DNA from: Bog-756 sp963699085
GTDB taxonomy: Bacteria; Actinomycetota; Acidimicrobiia; Acidimicrobiales; RAAP-2
Length of the DNA: 64,000 nt
Assembly: GCA_963699085.1 (NCBI GenBank)
Contig: CAVOTH010000001.1
Coordinates: 124,001-188,000 of the forward strand
Reading direction: 5' to 3'
The notes below the pieces were generated by a model. It ran no database searches and was not told the origin of the DNA. It was given only the letters and a program-made list of their open reading frames with translations. Shown here one piece after another: positions 9,021 through 17,278 of this stretch. Each line of letters opens with the position of its first letter. Positions within the stretch are counted from its first letter, which is position 1. A program made the position numbers and the translations under genes.

Positions 9021-9995
9021 GTGTCCAATACCAGCTCGAGGACGCTGCGGCTCCTTTCCTTGTTCCAGACCCGTCGCTACTGGCCAGGGCCTGAACTGGC
9101 CCGTCGCCTCGAGGTGTCGGCACGGACACTGCGCCGCGACATCGATCGCCTTCGCGAGCTGGGCTATCCGGTGGAAGCCCAACGCGGCCTCGACGGCGGC
9201 TACCAGTTGGCGGCCGGGGCATCGATGCCTCCTCTGGTGCTCGATGACGAAGAGGCCGTCGCCCTCGGAGTGGGCCTGCAGGCCGCCATCCAAGGAGGTG
9301 GCGTCGCCGGAATTGAGGAGTCTTCGGTTCGCGCCCTGGCCAAGATCGTGCAGGTGATGCCATCTCCGTTGCGCCAGCGGGTCAGCTCCATTGCCGCCAT
9401 GACCGTGGCGGCGCCGTGGAGCAGCGCGACCTCGAATGTCGATCCGGGCGACCTGACGTCAATCGCTCAGGCATGCCGGGACACCGAACGACTCGAGTTC
9501 GCCTACACCGCCGGCGACGGTGCCGGGAGCGACCGCCGGGTTGAGCCCCACCGGCTGGTACTGCTCGGTCGGCGCTGGTACCTGGTCGCATGGGATATGG
9601 ACCGCTCCGACTGGCGTACGTTTCGTCTCGATCGCCTGACCATGCCTCGGCCCACCGGGGCACAATTCTTGCCACGCGATCTTCCGGCCGATGATGCCGC
9701 CGAGTTCGTACGCAAGGGCATTGACAACCTCCCCACGCGCCACAATGTTGAAGCTCTGGTTCACGCAGATGCCTCGGTGGTCCGATCCCGACTCGGACCG
9801 TGGGCCACGATCGAGGAGATCGACGACGCCCAGTGCCGTCTACGGATGACCTCCGAGTCACTGGACCTGGTGCTGGCGACTCTTGGTCGGACTGGTGCCG
9901 AGTTCGAATTGCTGTCCCCACCCGCCGCCATCGACTATGCCCGTGAATGGGCCGAGCGGATGAGCCGCGCCGTCGATCGGCACGATCGCCCCTGA
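9021..9995 (+). CDS. YafY-type regulator: HTH plus WYL domain
   Basis: 324 residues from GTG 9021. Residues 5-60 form a winged HTH (RRLEVSARTLRRDIDRLREL), the QRGLDGGYQL wing follows, and residues 130-225 form a WYL domain (RVEPHRLVLLGRRWYLVAWD then RTFRLDRL). A C-terminal WCX extension completes the family layout. WYL proteins sense nucleic acids or small ligands. The divergent DinB-like gene is the probable target. The frame is open far upstream of 9021, but that part is antisense to DinB and was not included. Confidence 0.88.
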   Translation: MSNTSSRTLRLLSLFQTRRYWPGPELARRLEVSARTLRRDIDRLRELGYPVEAQRGLDGGYQLAAGASMPPLVLDDEEAVALGVGLQAAIQGGGVAGIEESSVRALAKIVQVMPSPLRQRVSSIAAMTVAAPWSSATSNVDPGDLTSIAQACRDTERLEFAYTAGDGAGSDRRVEPHRLVLLGRRWYLVAWDMDRSDWRTFRLDRLTMPRPTGAQFLPRDLPADDAAEFVRKGIDNLPTRHNVEALVHADASVVRSRLGPWATIEEIDDAQCRLRMTSESLDLVLATLGRTGAEFELLSPPAAIDYAREWAERMSRAVDRHDRP

Positions 9996-10040
9996 GGACA
10001 ACTGCAGCGGGCCGCACTGGGGACGACCCTGGATCAGCGA

Positions 10041-12809
10041 TCAGGTGCCCGTGGTCACCACGAAACTGCTCTCTGCATAGACATAGCTGGTCCGACCCTC
10101 GGCGCTCAAGGCGTACGTGCCCGCAGGAAGCGTAGGTATCAGGACCTGGATGCTGAACTGGCCGAGATCGTTGGCTTCGGGTTGCGCCACCTTCCTCTGG
10201 CCGAGCATCACTTTCACCACCTCGTGACCGTAGAAGCCGTTGCCGACGAGAGCAACGGCCTGACCCGCTGTCCCTTTGGCTGGCGATGCAGAGATGAGTG
10301 GGGGGATGTAGATCTCCGTAGCCGTCGTGGCGTTCGCGCTTTCGCTCTCGGTCCCGCCCATCAGCAATACGTCACCGTCGGGCAGCACCGTGGCTTCCTG
10401 CCCGTACCTGGACGTCGGCAACGACCCGGTGTCGGACCAGAAACCGTCGGCGTACAGATAAGTGGCATCGGTCGCCGGACTGCTCTGGCAGGAGGAGCTG
10501 CAGCCACCGGCCACGAGGACGCTTCCGCTCGGCAGAAGGACGGCGGACTGACCCTGGCGACCCGATGGGAGGGAGCCCGTCGTCGACCAGACGCCCGTGG
10601 TCGGATCGTAGAGCTGGGCCGTGGTGAGGGGACCGCTGCCGTTGGTCCCGAATCCGCCGACGACCAGTACATCGCCGTCGGTCAGTTGTGTCGCCGTCGC
10701 TCCGTACTGGGGTGTGATCATGGACCCCGTGCTCGACCAGGTATTGCTGGTCGGGTCGTACAGCGCCGAAGCGCCGTTGGGCCCGCCGGTCACGAGGACC
10801 ATGTCATTCTGCAGTACGACGGCTTGGCCACCGGTGAACGGCACCGGCCCGGTGTCCGACCAGCTGGCCGTGACCGGGTTGTACAACTCGGGGTCGGAGC
10901 CGCTGAAGCCGGTGACCAGGACCAGTCCGTTATCCAGCAGATTGGCGGTGAGACCCTCGCCCGCCACCAACATCGAGGCCGTAGGTGACCAGGTCCGGGT
11001 GCTCGGGTCGTAGATCTCGGCGCTCGACAGAATCGACTCGTTGTACTGGTTGTCGGTCAGCCCACCGGCCACCAGCACCGAACCGTCGGGCAACCGAGCC
11101 ACCGCCTGGTATTCGCGGGACACGGACAACGACCCGGTAGGCGTGAATGATCCGGTGGACGGATCGTAGAGCTCGGCGGTGTTCACGGTGTCGTCGATGA
11201 TGTTCTCGCCTCCGGCGACCAGGACATCAGCGTTGGCAAGCGTGGTCACCGAGGAGCTGCGCTCGGGGTCGAGCATTGAGGTGCCCGGGACCCATACATA
11301 AGGGCCGGCGCTGTTTCCGCTCACATGCACCCCCTGCGGATCGAGCGGCCCGTTGTCAGCTACTGCCACAGTGGCCGAACGCAACCCGGGATACAGCGGC
11401 GAGAACCGGACTTCTACGCTGCAGGAGGCGCCCACGGCCACCGGCCGACTGCATGCAGCTGCCGCCGGGAAGTCCGAGGGATTCTCCCCGGAAGTCTCGA
11501 CGCCGGAGACATCGAGGGGGGCGGTACCGTAATTGGTGACCGTGAACGACAACGCGTCCCCGGTCGTATCCACCTCCTGGGTCGGGAATGTCATCATCTC
11601 CACTGAGAGATCCACCAGGGGACCGGCGCCGGCCTGGTAGACCTCGGCGGTCGAGAGCGGCTCCTGACCAGGCCCCGTGCCACCGGTGACCAGGACGTCG
11701 CCGTCGGATAGCAAGGACGCGGTCTGGTCGGTGCGCGTGGTGCTCAGGTTCCCGACCGGAATCCATACGTTCGGGTCGGGCTCGTACACCTCGCTGGTCG
11801 CCGAACCCCCGCCGGTCACGAGGACCCACCCACTTTGGAGAAGGGTGGCGGTCTGGCCGAATCTGGGCTGGCTCATCGACGCGGCCGGACTCCAACGGCC
11901 GAAGATGGGGTTGTATATCTCGGCGCTGGCGTACGCGGAAGAGATGCCGCCGCCACCACCTTCGTTCAACCCTCCGGCGACCAGCACGTCTCCGTTGGCG
12001 AGCAGCGTGGCGGTCTGTTGCTCCCGGGGCACCTTCATGCGGGCGGTGGGTAGCCACCTTCCGGTGATCGGGTCGTAGAGCTCGGCGCTACTCAGGTCGG
12101 TGCAGAAGTCATCGTCGCAGCCGTTGAATCCCCCCGTCACCAATACGTCGCCGTTCTGGAGGAGGGTGGCGGTCTGGAACTGGCGCCCCACGCTCATCGA
12201 TCCGGTGGGGGACCAGACACCTTTCGAAGGGTCGTAGAGCTCGGCGCTCTTCAGGTTCACCAGGTAGCTACCGGCGTCACAGCCATAACCCCTGCCGTTG
12301 CAACTGCCACCGGCGACGAGCACATCGCCGTTCTGGAGCAGGGTGGCGGTGGCACCGGACCGGCCCACGGTGAGCGATCCGGTCGACGACCAGGCGCCGG
12401 TGGTCGGGTCGTAGATCTCCGCGCTGGTCTGCCCTGCGTCGGGGTGGCCGACCGCGCAGCAACCTCCAGCCATGAGCACATTGCCGTTCTGGAGCAGGGT
12501 CGCGGTAGCGTCGCTGCGGGCCGTCGACATGCTCGCCGTGGCCGTCCAGGAGCCGGTGCCGGGATGGTAGATCTCCGCCGAGGCGGTTCCGCCACCGGCC
12601 ACGAGGACATCGCCGTCCTCGAGGACCGTGGCCGTGGCGCCGGTCCGCCGGACGCTCATCGATCCAGTGGGAGCGAACGTGTTGGGGGCGGTGTGGCCAC
12701 TCACGGCGACGGCCGGCGACAGCAATGGCGCGGCATTCGCAGCCACCGGCACCAGAAGGCCTATCGCCCCGACGATCGTGGCCATGGCAACACGAGTGAA
12801 CCTGGGCAT
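10041..12809 (-). CDS. Large secreted kelch-repeat protein with HYDIN/ASPM-like and IPT-like domains
   Basis: 922 residues. A signal peptide of about 27 residues ends ANA-AP. Two blocks of kelch-type repeats (residues about 45-385 and 500-830) each repeat a pattern of aligned GS(M/L), ATLL-NGDVLVAGG and SAEIYDPTTG-W, enough for two beta-propellers of six or seven blades. Between them (about 390-490) sits an immunoglobulin-like HYDIN/ASPM-type 'choice of anchor' domain (FTVTNYGTAPLDVSG, CSVEVRFSP). Residues 835-922 form an IPT/TIG-like domain (SPAKGTAGQAVALVGNGF). No membrane anchor or LPXTG motif is seen, so it is probably released. Likely roles are carbohydrate or protein binding at the cell surface. 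It appears to be transcribed alone. Confidence 0.85.
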   Translation of the reverse strand: MPRFTRVAMATIVGAIGLLVPVAANAAPLLSPAVAVSGHTAPNTFAPTGSMSVRRTGATATVLEDGDVLVAGGGTASAEIYHPGTGSWTATASMSTARSDATATLLQNGNVLMAGGCCAVGHPDAGQTSAEIYDPTTGAWSSTGSLTVGRSGATATLLQNGDVLVAGGSCNGRGYGCDAGSYLVNLKSAELYDPSKGVWSPTGSMSVGRQFQTATLLQNGDVLVTGGFNGCDDDFCTDLSSAELYDPITGRWLPTARMKVPREQQTATLLANGDVLVAGGLNEGGGGGISSAYASAEIYNPIFGRWSPAASMSQPRFGQTATLLQSGWVLVTGGGSATSEVYEPDPNVWIPVGNLSTTRTDQTASLLSDGDVLVTGGTGPGQEPLSTAEVYQAGAGPLVDLSVEMMTFPTQEVDTTGDALSFTVTNYGTAPLDVSGVETSGENPSDFPAAAACSRPVAVGASCSVEVRFSPLYPGLRSATVAVADNGPLDPQGVHVSGNSAGPYVWVPGTSMLDPERSSSVTTLANADVLVAGGENIIDDTVNTAELYDPSTGSFTPTGSLSVSREYQAVARLPDGSVLVAGGLTDNQYNESILSSAEIYDPSTRTWSPTASMLVAGEGLTANLLDNGLVLVTGFSGSDPELYNPVTASWSDTGPVPFTGGQAVVLQNDMVLVTGGPNGASALYDPTSNTWSSTGSMITPQYGATATQLTDGDVLVVGGFGTNGSGPLTTAQLYDPTTGVWSTTGSLPSGRQGQSAVLLPSGSVLVAGGCSSSCQSSPATDATYLYADGFWSDTGSLPTSRYGQEATVLPDGDVLLMGGTESESANATTATEIYIPPLISASPAKGTAGQAVALVGNGFYGHEVVKVMLGQRKVAQPEANDLGQFSIQVLIPTLPAGTYALSAEGRTSYVYAESSFVVTTGT

Positions 12810-12899
12810 CGATGACTCCCCCGTTCGACTTCCACTGTGGCCGCTGGGCCAGAGCCTAGGACCTCATCGGATGGCGGTCCACAGGTGACAACTGTGCGG

Positions 12900-14297
12900 T
12901 CACAGCCCCAACAGGAGCTCCACGTCGATCGCATCGTCGATCAGATCGGCCAGTCCGTCGAACACATGGTCGAGTGTCCGCACCGGCCTTGCACCGGTCA
13001 GCGCCTCAGCTATGGCCGGATCTTCGGCCATACCGTGAAGGTAGACGGCCAGGATGCTGCCGCAGGTGAATCCCAGCCCGTCCGGCAGCACCGCAATGGC
13101 GGGGGGCACGATCTCAGTCCTGCCGTGGTGGATCTCGTACCCGTCGACCGTCTGACCGGCCAGGCCGCGCCAGTGCCCGCCGAGCACCTCGGCGAACGTG
13201 GCCGTTCTTCGGCGAACCTCTTTGACCCTGGCCAGCGACGTCGTCGCCGGAACAAGGCCGAGACCGGTGGCCCCCATCTCGACCCCGTGGGGATCGAGGA
13301 CGTCCCCGCCCAGCACCTGGACCCCACCGCAGACCGCCAGAATCGGGACATTCTGGTGGTAGGCGCCGGCAAGGGCGGCGTCGAGACCGGTGGCCCTGAT
13401 CCAGGCCAGATCCGTCGCCACCAACTTGGACCCGGGTACCACGATCAGATCGGCATCGTCGAGGTCATTCGGACCCGTGGCCCATGCAAAGTCCGATACC
13501 TGCAACAGCGGCCACCATTCGTCGAGATTCGACGCCGCCGGGCCCCGGATCACCCGCACACGCCTTCCTCCCACCGAGCGGGGCCGCGGATCGGCGCCAT
13601 CCTCGTCGGGAAGACCGTGGTCGACCATCGGCACCACGCCCAGAGTCGGAACGCCGGTCAGGGCCTCGAGTTGGGAGGGACCTGGCTCGAGAAGAGCGGC
13701 GTCCCCCCGGAACTTGTTGAGGATGAAGCCGCGGATGTGGTGGCGATCCTCGGCCGGGATGAGCGCCCATGTGCCGTACAGATGAGCGAACGCTCCCCCG
13801 CGGTCGATGTCGCATACCAATACCATCTCGGCTTGCGCGTATCGGGCCATGCGCAGGTTGACCAGGTCCACGTCAGCCAGGTTGATCTCGGCTGGGCTGC
13901 CGGCGCCTTCCAGGATGACGACGTCGGCGGCCGCTGCCACCCGGTCGAATGCGTCGGTCATGGACCCCCAAAGTCGAGGGGCCCGCTGCCTCCACGGCAT
14001 CAGGCTCAACTCCCGGTCGACCTTGCCGTTCACCACGACCTGGCTCGAGACGTCGGATTCCGGCTTCAGCAGGACGGGATTGTGATCGGTGCTCGGTTCG
14101 ACGCCTGCGGCCAGTGCCTGGAAGTACTGAGCGGCGCCGATCTCGCCGCCGGCGACCACCCGAGCGTTGTTGGACATGTTCTGGGCCTTGAACGGGGCAA
14201 CCCGTACGCCCCGGCGTCGAAGTGAGGCGCACAGCGCGGTCGCCACCAGACTTTTACCGGCCCACGACGAAGTACCAGCCACCATCAGCGCCTTCAT
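12900..14297 (-). CDS. cobQ: Cobyric acid synthase
   Basis: 465 residues. The N-terminal dethiobiotin-synthetase-like ATPase (GTSSWAGKS loop, FKAQNMSNN, EGAGSPAEINL) is followed by a class I glutamine amidotransferase domain with the nucleophile in VCGGVQVLGG and the histidine in YLHGM. The enzyme amidates four carboxylates of adenosylcobyrinic diamide using glutamine and ATP in cobalamin synthesis. It lies 72 bases downstream of the NiCoT nickel/cobalt importer on the same strand, so cobalt uptake and corrin assembly are probably co-transcribed. No other cob genes are in the window. Confidence 0.95.
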   Translation of the reverse strand: MKALMVAGTSSWAGKSLVATALCASLRRRGVRVAPFKAQNMSNNARVVAGGEIGAAQYFQALAAGVEPSTDHNPVLLKPESDVSSQVVVNGKVDRELSLMPWRQRAPRLWGSMTDAFDRVAAAADVVILEGAGSPAEINLADVDLVNLRMARYAQAEMVLVCDIDRGGAFAHLYGTWALIPAEDRHHIRGFILNKFRGDAALLEPGPSQLEALTGVPTLGVVPMVDHGLPDEDGADPRPRSVGGRRVRVIRGPAASNLDEWWPLLQVSDFAWATGPNDLDDADLIVVPGSKLVATDLAWIRATGLDAALAGAYHQNVPILAVCGGVQVLGGDVLDPHGVEMGATGLGLVPATTSLARVKEVRRRTATFAEVLGGHWRGLAGQTVDGYEIHHGRTEIVPPAIAVLPDGLGFTCGSILAVYLHGMAEDPAIAEALTGARPVRTLDHVFDGLADLIDDAIDVELLLGL

Positions 14298-14368
14298 CCG
14301 ATGGAGTCTGCACTACTCCGGCAGGCGCCGCGGCGGGGGCATCCCGAGAGACATCACGAGCCAACCGG

Positions 14369-15550
14369 CTAGGCGGAGAGGGCTGCCTCGACTTCGTATT
14401 GAGCCCCGAGGTCCTCCTCGAACTGATCCGGATCGGTCTGGTGGGTCAGCTTCGCGGTCCACTTCTCTTCGAGGTGGCCGAATTTCCAGAACATCAGTGC
14501 GCCGATCCACGTGGCCAGGAACATGCCGACGATCACGAAGCCGGCCGTGTTGATATTGAACGTGGACATGTAGTTCCAGAAACTTCCCTTCAGATGCAGT
14601 TCGGTCGGGAGAAGGCCGAGCACCTCGACAGAGCCGATGAAGAAGCAGATGAACACCGAGAGACCGGTGATGGCCAGGTTGTAATAGACCTTGCGGACCG
14701 GATTGAAGAATGCCCACCCGTAGGCCACGTTCATGAAGACCCCGTCCAATGTGTCCAGCAAGGTCATCCCGGCGGTGAACAGGATGGGCAGACACATGAT
14801 CGAATACCAGGGAAGCGACCGGGTGGCGAGAAGGGCGGTCGTGGCCAGGAGGGCAACCTCGGTGGCGGTGTCGAATCCCATGCCGAACACCACCCCCACG
14901 GGATACATCTGCCACTCCTTGGTGATCGACCTCATCCACTTGCCGAAGATCCGGAACATCAAGCCCCGATTCTCCAACTGCCTCTCGAGCTCCGCCTCGT
15001 CGAAGTCGCCATGGCGCATCTTGCGGAACACGCCGAAGATCCCGGCCAGGATGACGACGTTCAACAGAGCGATGAGGAATAGGAACGAGGCCGAGACGAT
15101 CGTGCCGAAGATTCCACCGAACTGTTCGAGTCCGGAGCCGTGGTTCGACACGGCGCCATAGACGGTCTTTTCGGCAAGGACGATGCCCGCCCCGATAACC
15201 ACGACGATCGTGGAGTGACCCAGCGAGAAGAAGTACCCCACACTGACCGGCTTCTTCCCTTCGTTCATCAACTTCCGGGTGGTGTTGTCGATGGCCGAGA
15301 TGTGGTCGGCATCGAAGGCATGACGGAGGCCCAGTGTGTAGGCCAGCACGGAAACACCGATCCCCAGACCCTTGTAGTGGTTGGGGACCACGAACACGAT
15401 GAATACCCCGAACCCGACGACGTGCAGAAACAGGATGGACGCAAACATGAGTTTGGTCTGTAGCCATTGGGTGGGGGTCATCCCCATCCGGAATTCCTTG
15501 ATCCTCCCGAGGGGGCCCGACGTGGGTGGGGACTCGATCATGACAGCCAC
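14369..15550 (-). CDS. NiCoT-family nickel/cobalt importer
   Basis: About 393 residues with eight predicted membrane helices. The signature RHAFDADHI in helix II, LGHSTIVVV and GFDTATEVALLA are the HoxN/NixA/NhlF motifs that bind Ni or Co. Start chosen at GTG 15550 because GAGGAG lies 7 bases upstream; ATG 15541 is the alternative. The longer upstream frame overlaps the promoter. It is divergent from an NmtR-like metal sensor and followed by cobQ, favouring cobalt as substrate, which the sequence alone cannot decide. Confidence 0.92.
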   Translation of the reverse strand: MAVMIESPPTSGPLGRIKEFRMGMTPTQWLQTKLMFASILFLHVVGFGVFIVFVVPNHYKGLGIGVSVLAYTLGLRHAFDADHISAIDNTTRKLMNEGKKPVSVGYFFSLGHSTIVVVIGAGIVLAEKTVYGAVSNHGSGLEQFGGIFGTIVSASFLFLIALLNVVILAGIFGVFRKMRHGDFDEAELERQLENRGLMFRIFGKWMRSITKEWQMYPVGVVFGMGFDTATEVALLATTALLATRSLPWYSIMCLPILFTAGMTLLDTLDGVFMNVAYGWAFFNPVRKVYYNLAITGLSVFICFFIGSVEVLGLLPTELHLKGSFWNYMSTFNINTAGFVIVGMFLATWIGALMFWKFGHLEEKWTAKLTHQTDPDQFEEDLGAQYEVEAALSA

Positions 15551-15694
15551 TTGAATTCTCCTCGACGTGCATCTGACTGGCGGTCGGGTCTTGGTCGGAC
15601 GTGAGCGAACTGCGAAGAGCTTGCAAGAGCATACCCTCACTATTTACTTCGTAACCGCACAAAGAAATGGATGACGGTCGATTGACATGAATAC

Positions 15695-15716
15695 ATGCGC
15701 ATGTGAACATGTGCAT
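15695..15716. promoter_or_regulatory. Candidate NmtR-type operator abutting the arsR start codon
   Basis: ATGCGCATGT and ACATGTGCAT form a 10-2-10 inverted repeat with one mismatch per arm. The repeat ends one base before ATG 15717 and sits in the divergent region shared with the NiCoT gene. ArsR/SmtB repressors bind similar 12-2-12 type dyads. Confidence 0.55.
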
Positions 15717-16319
15717 ATGGGTGAATCCAACCATCGGACGATCGACGCCCCGTTGACGCAGGGTGCTGCTCAGGAGATCGCCCGGGTCATGGGCGCACTT
15801 GCCACCGCCAGCCGGGTCAGGATCCTCGCCCGGCTACGGGCCGGGTCGTGCACGGTGGGCGACCTCAGTGCTGAGGTGGAGATGGAGCAACCGGCCGTCT
15901 CGCATCAACTGCGAATACTTCGAGATCTGGGTTTCGTGGTCGGCAACCGATCTGGGCGCCATGTGGTCTACGGGCTCTTCGATTCCCACGTTGCGGCATT
16001 GCTCGACGAAGCTCTTCGACATATCGACCATCTGTCCGTAAATGACCAGCGGCATCGAGCCGAACAGTCCGCCGTCCAAATCAGCAACTACCGAGCCGGC
16101 AAGAGAGGGAGCAACAAGATGACCGAAGCCCACGAGCACACCGCACCCCATGACCACGAGCACGAGCACGACCACGGCGAGGTGACCCACGCCCATCCTC
16201 ATGCCAGCCATGAGCATGATCACATTGAACATGACCACGCCCACGGTGCCGGGACCCACGCCCACCCACACCTTCACGAGGTGAATCTCGAAGACAGGCA
16301 TGACCACGCCCACGTGTAG
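15717..16319 (+). CDS. NmtR-like ArsR-family metal sensor with histidine-rich C-terminal tail
   Basis: Residues about 10-105 form an ArsR winged HTH (VGDLSAEVEMEQPAVSHQLR). The dimerisation helix FDSHVAALLDEALRHIDHL carries the Asp, His and His ligands of the alpha5 Ni/Co site known from Mycobacterium NmtR. Residues 135-200 are an extreme His/Asp/Glu-rich tail (about 20 His), likely a metal store. Start placed at ATG 15717: it follows the operator, and its MGESNH start resembles the NmtR MGH N-terminus; ATG 15687 would put the operator inside the gene. An internal well-spaced SD suggests the tail may also be made separately (16119-16319). Confidence 0.87.
   Translation: MGESNHRTIDAPLTQGAAQEIARVMGALATASRVRILARLRAGSCTVGDLSAEVEMEQPAVSHQLRILRDLGFVVGNRSGRHVVYGLFDSHVAALLDEALRHIDHLSVNDQRHRAEQSAVQISNYRAGKRGSNKMTEAHEHTAPHDHEHEHDHGEVTHAHPHASHEHDHIEHDHAHGAGTHAHPHLHEVNLEDRHDHAHV
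16119..16319 (+). CDS. Possible separate His-rich small metal-binding protein by internal initiation
   Basis: ATG 16119, in frame inside the ArsR gene, is preceded by GAGAGGGAG with 7 bases of spacing, a far better ribosome site than that of the parent gene. The 66-residue product begins MTEAHEHTAPHDHEHEHDHG and is almost a third histidine, with HAHPH and HDHAH motifs, resembling nickel-storage proteins such as Hpn or the His-rich tails of metallochaperones. If made, it would buffer Ni or Co in the cytosol. The alternative is that the SD-like stretch is chance and only the fused protein exists. Confidence 0.4.
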   Translation: MTEAHEHTAPHDHEHEHDHGEVTHAHPHASHEHDHIEHDHAHGAGTHAHPHLHEVNLEDRHDHAHV

Positions 16320-16352
16320 GTCCGTCGAGGCCACTTCCCTGACTACGATCCG

Positions 16353-16832
16353 ATGACTGTGGGCAACGCTCCAGCGCAGCCAGTGGACGTGGACAGCTCC
16401 TCTGTGGAGAGCGTGATTGCCTATCTTCGCTCGCGGGGCAACAGGATCACCTCGTCACGGCGCCTCCTGCTCGAGGTCCTGTTCAGCGCGGAAGGACACA
16501 TGAGCGCCGAGTCGTTGGCCGAGGCGGTTCAGAAGCAAGCACCCGATGTGCACCTCTCCACGATCTACCGGAATCTCGAAGAGCTCGAGCACGTCGGTGT
16601 CATCAGCCACTCACACCTGGGTCACGGTCCATCCAGCTATCTGCTGGCAAGTCATGCCCATGCGCATTTCGTCTGCGCCGACTGCGGCACGATGATCGAG
16701 GCGCCTGACGCAATGTTTCGGGGATTGGCACGCTCGGCGAAGAACGATTTGGGGTTCACCATCGATCCAAAGCACTTCGCCATCCTCGGTCGATGCGCCG
16801 ACTGCCCAGACTCTCCCCGCCCGGCAGACTGA
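16353..16832 (+). CDS. Fur-family metalloregulator
   Basis: 159 residues with the Fur winged HTH (VHLSTIYRNLEELEHVGV) and a dimerisation domain rich in ligands: HAHAHFVCADCG and a second CADC near the C-terminus, which form the structural Zn(Cys)4 site. It could be Zur, Nur or Fur; the downstream metal site HAHAH does not decide. It starts 33 bases after the NmtR-like gene and so is probably co-transcribed with it, forming a metal-homeostasis block with the NiCoT importer. Confidence 0.9.
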   Translation: MTVGNAPAQPVDVDSSSVESVIAYLRSRGNRITSSRRLLLEVLFSAEGHMSAESLAEAVQKQAPDVHLSTIYRNLEELEHVGVISHSHLGHGPSSYLLASHAHAHFVCADCGTMIEAPDAMFRGLARSAKNDLGFTIDPKHFAILGRCADCPDSPRPAD

Positions 16833-16877
16833 CGACAGCCGAGGGGGAGGGCAACCGGAGAGGCCGGAACCACGGCG

Positions 16878-17228
16878 TCAGCCGATCGCCTCGATGATGC
16901 GTATCAGTTCGTCCTGCTTGTAGCCCTGACGCAACGAAAACTGGACCAACTCGCGGGCACGGGAGATCACCGCGCTGCGGTCAGGTGCCTCAACGGACAC
17001 CGTGACCCCTCGGCCCCTGCGGAATTCGAGAAGTCCTTCGTCTCTCAGCTGTCGGAGGGCGCGGAGCACTGTGTTGGCATTCACCCCGAGAACAGCGGCC
17101 AGATCCTTGGCGGGGGGAAGTCGTTCACCCGGCTTCGCCTCGCCATCGGCGATAGCTCGGCGGAGTTCGGCTGCCACCTGCTCGAACAGGAGCATGGAGC
17201 TCTGTGAATCGATCTTGACTGGCAACAT
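16878..17228 (-). CDS. YtrA-subfamily GntR regulator
   Basis: 116 residues from ATG 17228: a GntR winged HTH (LPPAKDLAAVLGVNANTVLRAL) followed by a short helical tail of about 40 residues with no ligand-binding domain, as in YtrA-type regulators. ATG 17240 is possible but would lie inside the inverted repeat 17230-17248. YtrA regulators usually control membrane transport or envelope genes; here the divergent gene is a membrane-anchored propeller protein. Confidence 0.87.
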   Translation of the reverse strand: MLPVKIDSQSSMLLFEQVAAELRRAIADGEAKPGERLPPAKDLAAVLGVNANTVLRALRQLRDEGLLEFRRGRGVTVSVEAPDRSAVISRARELVQFSLRQGYKQDELIRIIEAIG

Positions 17229-17229
17229 A

Positions 17230-17248
17230 ATGCTACTCATACTAGCAT
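17230..17248. promoter_or_regulatory. Inverted-repeat operator between gntR and the propeller gene
   Basis: ATGCTA and TAGCAT arms are separated by 7 bases, directly upstream of GntR start 17228 and about 30 bases from the divergent GTG 17279. Symmetry and position match YtrA-type autoregulatory sites. Confidence 0.55.
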
Positions 17249-17278
17249 CATGTTCGACGATCGAACGCTCCAGGCGTC

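Noticed and set aside
12837..14225. 462-codon plus-strand open frame
   Set aside because: Antisense to cobQ, whose motifs are clear; no homology pattern in the plus frame.
14313..15734. 473-codon minus-strand frame overlapping the NiCoT gene
   Set aside because: Arg-rich shadow of the importer in another frame; the NiCoT signatures lie in the chosen frame.
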